Shown: positions 36,876-39,805 of the stretch, piece after piece
How positions within the stretch are numbered: position 1 is the first letter of the stretch
How the letters are laid out: each line of letters opens with the position of its first letter
Source of the DNA: a virus
Direction: 5' to 3' (one strand)
Length of the DNA: 39,805 nucleotides
IMG/VR virus record: IMGVR_UViG_3300005613_000170
Location: 1-39,805 of that record
The notes under the pieces: model-generated
The model's database searches: none
Told to the model about the DNA's origin: nothing
The model's input: only the letters and a program-made list of their open reading frames with translations
Translations under genes and position numbers: made by a program

Positions 36876-37606
36876 TGACAACGCGCGGTCTTGTCGGTGC
36901 TTGGTGTCCCTCCCTTGGAGCTACTGGCTTTCGTTTGCTAGATCGTAGTGGGCGAAACAATCACGGCACGCTGACCAATATGGATTCGACAGCATGGGCG
37001 ACCAGCGAAGGAAAGGTCGCGTTGGATTTTGACGGCATAGACGATTCCGTGCTCGCTGCTTTAATCACACCGGCAACGACTCAATTGACAATGTCTTGTT
37101 GGGCAAGATTGTTTTCCACGGGCGGCCAGGGAACTGGGTTTTCGCGGTTGTTTTCTCGGGCCAACGTTTCGCAATTCGCGATGTCTTATACTGTTTCCGG
37201 GCTAGCGATCGCTATAAATGGAGCCACGAGCAATTTCGCCTACACTGCGTCAGCAACAGCTTTCGCGCATTTGGTCGCGACGTGGGACGGGTCTACGATA
37301 CGAACGTTTGTCAATGGGTCTCAGATCGGAAGTGCAGCATATAGCGGCACCTTGGCCGCATCGGCGACAGTTCTTAATCTTGGCGGAGTGCTAGGATTAC
37401 AGCGTACGGTCGACGGATTCGTGGATGATTGGCGTCTTTTCTACAGAGCCGTAACGCATGCGGAAATAAGGCAAATGTATCAGCGAGGTAGAGGCTTTGG
37501 GCTGCTGCCAGAGGCACCAATGCAACGCGGTAAGGCGGCAACGGCAGCAGGATTCAGAGCATACTGGTCTCGACGGCAATCACAACTAATCGGAGGCGGT
37601 CTGTAA
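36875..37606 (+). CDS. LamG-like jelly-roll protein
   Basis: 243-aa protein with a concanavalin A/LamG-type domain: GLVGAWCPSLG at the start, RSGRNNHGTLTNM, VALDFDGIDDSV, MSCWARLFS, HLVATWDGSTIRTFVNGSQI and FVDDWRLFYRAVTHAEIRQM. Such domains bind sugars or surface polymers, so receptor binding is likely. The C-terminus is basic. Overlaps both neighbours by 1 base. Confidence 0.88.
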   Translation: MTTRGLVGAWCPSLGATGFRLLDRSGRNNHGTLTNMDSTAWATSEGKVALDFDGIDDSVLAALITPATTQLTMSCWARLFSTGGQGTGFSRLFSRANVSQFAMSYTVSGLAIAINGATSNFAYTASATAFAHLVATWDGSTIRTFVNGSQIGSAAYSGTLAASATVLNLGGVLGLQRTVDGFVDDWRLFYRAVTHAEIRQMYQRGRGFGLLPEAPMQRGKAATAAGFRAYWSRRQSQLIGGGL

Positions 37607-39378
37607 TGTACCCACGAAACGCAGCGAGCCCCGAGCGAATCGCCATTGGGCCAGTAGTATTGATCGCAGATGGCACCGTCCAGACTTCGGGCGTCACAGT
37701 TCGCATAATCCCCTTCGGCGGCTCAGAGGCTGACGGTCTAGGGATTGTAGCGTATTCGACCGATGGCGTGGTGCTTTACACGCCAACGCAAGCAGAGACG
37801 AACCATACGTCCTTCGTCCTAATCGCCAAGAAATCTGCGTCCATTCCGGCTAGCGTGACGGTGGTGACTTCGGCTCGATCAGTATCGGGAGAGGTGCAAG
37901 TAGGTGGCTATGCTTCCGGGCAGGTGCCATTGCAACCGACCACGGCAGGCAGGACGCTCGATGTTTCGGCAGGCGGTGAGGCTGGAATCGATTTAGCAAA
38001 CATTGGTTCGCCGACAACTACGGTCAATCTTTCGGGGGTGACCATCAAGACAGCGACCGACGTAGAGACTGACACGCAGGATATTCAGTCGAGAATCCCG
38101 GCCGCATTGGTCGATGGGCGAATGGTGGCGAATGCTCAAGTGGTTGGGGATAAGAGCGGCTACACGGCAACGGTATCGGATAAGACAGGGTTCAGCCTCG
38201 CTCCAACGACAGGCCTAGGCAATCAGACGGCGGACATTACGGGCAGCCTAAGCGGTTCGGTTGGATCGGTAACAGGGTCTGTCGGAAGCGTTACGGCAGC
38301 AGTGGCGGTTAGCGATAAAACGGGATTCAAGCTGGCTTCCGATGGCCTCGCGTTGGTTACATCGTGGACTGTTGGCATAACAGGCGACCTTACCGGAAAC
38401 GTAACCGGTTCGGTCGGTTCAATCAGCGGGGTGAGTTTTCCGGGTAACTTTGGAAGTCTTGGGATCGATCCAGGCGGCGAAATTCAATCGGTGCTGTTGG
38501 TAGATGAACTAGGTGAAGGGGCGTTGACGGCCAACGGTGCAGGCGATGCGATCCCGGTTTACGTTTGGGATGAGGCCTACAATACCCACACAACAGCAGG
38601 CACTTTCGGGAAGTTGATGGACATCCTGCGGAAGGCCAATACGCTGATTGAAGGCACGGTAACGAGTGCAGTCAGCCCAACATCGACAGCGTTTACCTCG
38701 AATGTCAATTACCCAACAGGGGCCTTTAAGCACGCTGTTTTACTTTGGGTGACGGGCAGCCTCAACGAGCAGAATAGCCCGATTCTCACGTACGCCAACA
38801 CAAACGGAGCAATCACGGTAGAAGAGGCATTTACGGCGGCTCCACAGGTCGGCGATGAGTTTGTAATCATCCCAACTACGCATGTTCATTCGGTGGCGGC
38901 GATAGCCCAGGGCGTTGCAGGGACGCAGGTTATGACTGACTTAGCAACCATGATAATCAACGACGGGACAGCGAACGCTAGGTACTCAGTTTCGGCATTG
39001 CAGAACGCTCCAGCGGGTGAGGGCGGAGGAGGGCAAACGATCAACGTCTATCCTGTTTCAGCCTCTACTCCAGAGCGTGTAGCAGGGACCACGATCACGT
39101 ACTACCGAAACGAAATCAGATCGGTATCGGTGGTAACCGACTTCACGCTGACAAGCTTAACGCTTTCGTTCACCATCGAGGACTCAGAAGGGACCGATCT
39201 ACTTACGATCGCCGATGGTTCGATCAGTCGATCGGATCAGACGTTCACAGTGTCGATCGGTACAGCGGTAACGGCCACAATAAGCAACTACCGATGGGCC
39301 TTGCGCGATCTAACCGGCGGGACCAACAGCGTCATTGCCAGAGGCGTCCTAGCGGTGCAGGAGGCAGCCAGTGCCTAG
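37606..39378 (+). CDS. Long fibre-like appendage protein
   Basis: 590-aa protein, mostly Ser/Thr/Gly/Val with short repeats of the type TGSLSGSVGSVTGSVGSV (about residues 200-235) and ITGDLTGNVTGSVGSISGVS, as found in phage tail fibres or appendages. VYVWDEAYNTHTTAGTF and the GTQVMTDLATMIINDGTANA segment are also typical. A triple-helical or beta-helical fold is likely. No catalytic motif seen. Last large gene; overlaps an HNH gene by 8 bases. Confidence 0.78.
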   Translation: MYPRNAASPERIAIGPVVLIADGTVQTSGVTVRIIPFGGSEADGLGIVAYSTDGVVLYTPTQAETNHTSFVLIAKKSASIPASVTVVTSARSVSGEVQVGGYASGQVPLQPTTAGRTLDVSAGGEAGIDLANIGSPTTTVNLSGVTIKTATDVETDTQDIQSRIPAALVDGRMVANAQVVGDKSGYTATVSDKTGFSLAPTTGLGNQTADITGSLSGSVGSVTGSVGSVTAAVAVSDKTGFKLASDGLALVTSWTVGITGDLTGNVTGSVGSISGVSFPGNFGSLGIDPGGEIQSVLLVDELGEGALTANGAGDAIPVYVWDEAYNTHTTAGTFGKLMDILRKANTLIEGTVTSAVSPTSTAFTSNVNYPTGAFKHAVLLWVTGSLNEQNSPILTYANTNGAITVEEAFTAAPQVGDEFVIIPTTHVHSVAAIAQGVAGTQVMTDLATMIINDGTANARYSVSALQNAPAGEGGGGQTINVYPVSASTPERVAGTTITYYRNEIRSVSVVTDFTLTSLTLSFTIEDSEGTDLLTIADGSISRSDQTFTVSIGTAVTATISNYRWALRDLTGGTNSVIARGVLAVQEAASA

Positions 39379-39805
39379 ACTTTGCAGGTGCGGAAAGATA
39401 GTAGCGGATCGGTGCGAATGTCACGGCGGAGCAAGCACGCAACGCAGAGACACAACCAGCGAGGGGCACGGTACGGATCATCGTAAGGCATCGGAGCGAT
39501 ACAGGGCCAACCATCCGCTATGCGAGCGGTGTGTTATGTTGTACGGTGTACTTGACGCCAAGCCTAGCAAGGACATGCACCATATACATTCGATCCGTTC
39601 AGCACCACAATTAAGAATGCAAGAGTCGAATTGGCTTGCCGTTTGTGGCCCCTGCCATGAGGCTATAGAGGGCCAACCGATTGAGGGTCAAAGGATCAAG
39701 GCTTGGAGTCGCGATTCGTATAACGCGATGCTAGAGGGGTTCAGCGGGTCAATAGTGGGGGTACCAATAATGTCTAAGACCCCCCTGGCCGATGGATCGG
39801 AAGAC
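39371..39805 (+). CDS. HNH endonuclease, cut by the window end
   Basis: 145 codons from GTG at 39371, still open at the right edge. HNH core: CERCVMLYGV, MHHIHSIRSAP, NWLAVCGPCHEAIEG, with the CxxC pairs, His-His, Asn and final His in order. HNH genes beside terminase genes assist packaging-site cleavage in HK97-like phages. Overlaps the fibre gene by 8 bases. If the window is joined end to start, the frame reads on into terS without a stop. Confidence 0.9.
   Translation, partial: MPRLCRCGKIVADRCECHGGASTQRRDTTSEGHGTDHRKASERYRANHPLCERCVMLYGVLDAKPSKDMHHIHSIRSAPQLRMQESNWLAVCGPCHEAIEGQPIEGQRIKAWSRDSYNAMLEGFSGSIVGVPIMSKTPLADGSED

Noticed and set aside
1-39805. CRISPR array or anti-CRISPR locus
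   Set aside because: No regularly spaced repeats of CRISPR length were seen, and no recognised anti-CRISPR protein pattern.
1-39805. Integrase, repressor or other lysogeny genes
   Set aside because: I looked for tyrosine or serine recombinase motifs and cI-like proteins; none is visible, so a temperate lifestyle is not claimed.

Overview
The window is a tightly packed tailed-phage genome, or nearly all of one. Every recognisable gene is on the + strand, most neighbours overlap by 1-25 bases, and TTG and GTG starts are common. The structural set (HK97-type terminase, portal, ClpP-like protease, capsid, phiE125 gp8-like connector, DUF3168 protein, tail tube, gpG/gpT chaperones with a -1 frameshift, 702-residue tape measure) indicates a long, non-contractile siphovirus tail. 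I see no integrase, repressor or excisionase, so there is no positive sign of lysogeny. The host cannot be read from the sequence. A papain-like protease in place of a recognisable peptidoglycan hydrolase, and a 37-cysteine tail protein, would suit a Gram-negative host with a protein-rich envelope such as a planctomycete, but that is inference.

Layout. 1-14.9 kb: packaging, head and tail genes, ending in a very Cys-rich tail protein. 14.9-17.3 kb: an Erv1/Alr-like protein, a metallophosphoesterase, an HNH endonuclease, a small HExxH protein and a probable terminator. 17.3-20.9 kb: an RNA-rich stretch with a promoter, a canonical hammerhead ribozyme, a 490-base gene-free region full of hairpins with three tRNA-like cloverleaves, small membrane ORFs, a zinc-ribbon protein and a tRNA-like gene with an enlarged anticodon loop. 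20.9-30.5 kb: RecE-like nuclease, RecT annealing protein, DNA methyltransferase, SNase-like nuclease, a pseudoknot leader, a replisome organiser with internal iterons, DnaB helicase, DUF3310 protein and RusA resolvase. 30.5-32.5 kb: a consensus promoter, a nucleoside deoxyribosyltransferase-like protein and a probable TGT/DpdA-like protein. 32.5-35.9 kb: a probable lysis and envelope module with small membrane proteins, a papain-like protease and a membrane-anchored CPPC thioredoxin-fold protein. 35.9-39.8 kb: appendage proteins, a LamG-like protein, a 590-residue fibre-like protein and an HNH gene cut by the window end. HNH next to the terminase is the usual order when such a map is closed into a circle.

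The most striking signals are: (1) the hammerhead ribozyme and the tRNA-like RNA cluster just after it; (2) the interleaved-helix (pseudoknot) leader of the replication operon; (3) three genes pointing to thiol/disulfide chemistry (Cys-rich tail protein, Erv-like protein, anchored CPPC protein); (4) two related promoter-leader modules sharing a 14-base element; and (5) a possible base-modification pair. Family calls come from motif recognition by eye; no database search was run.
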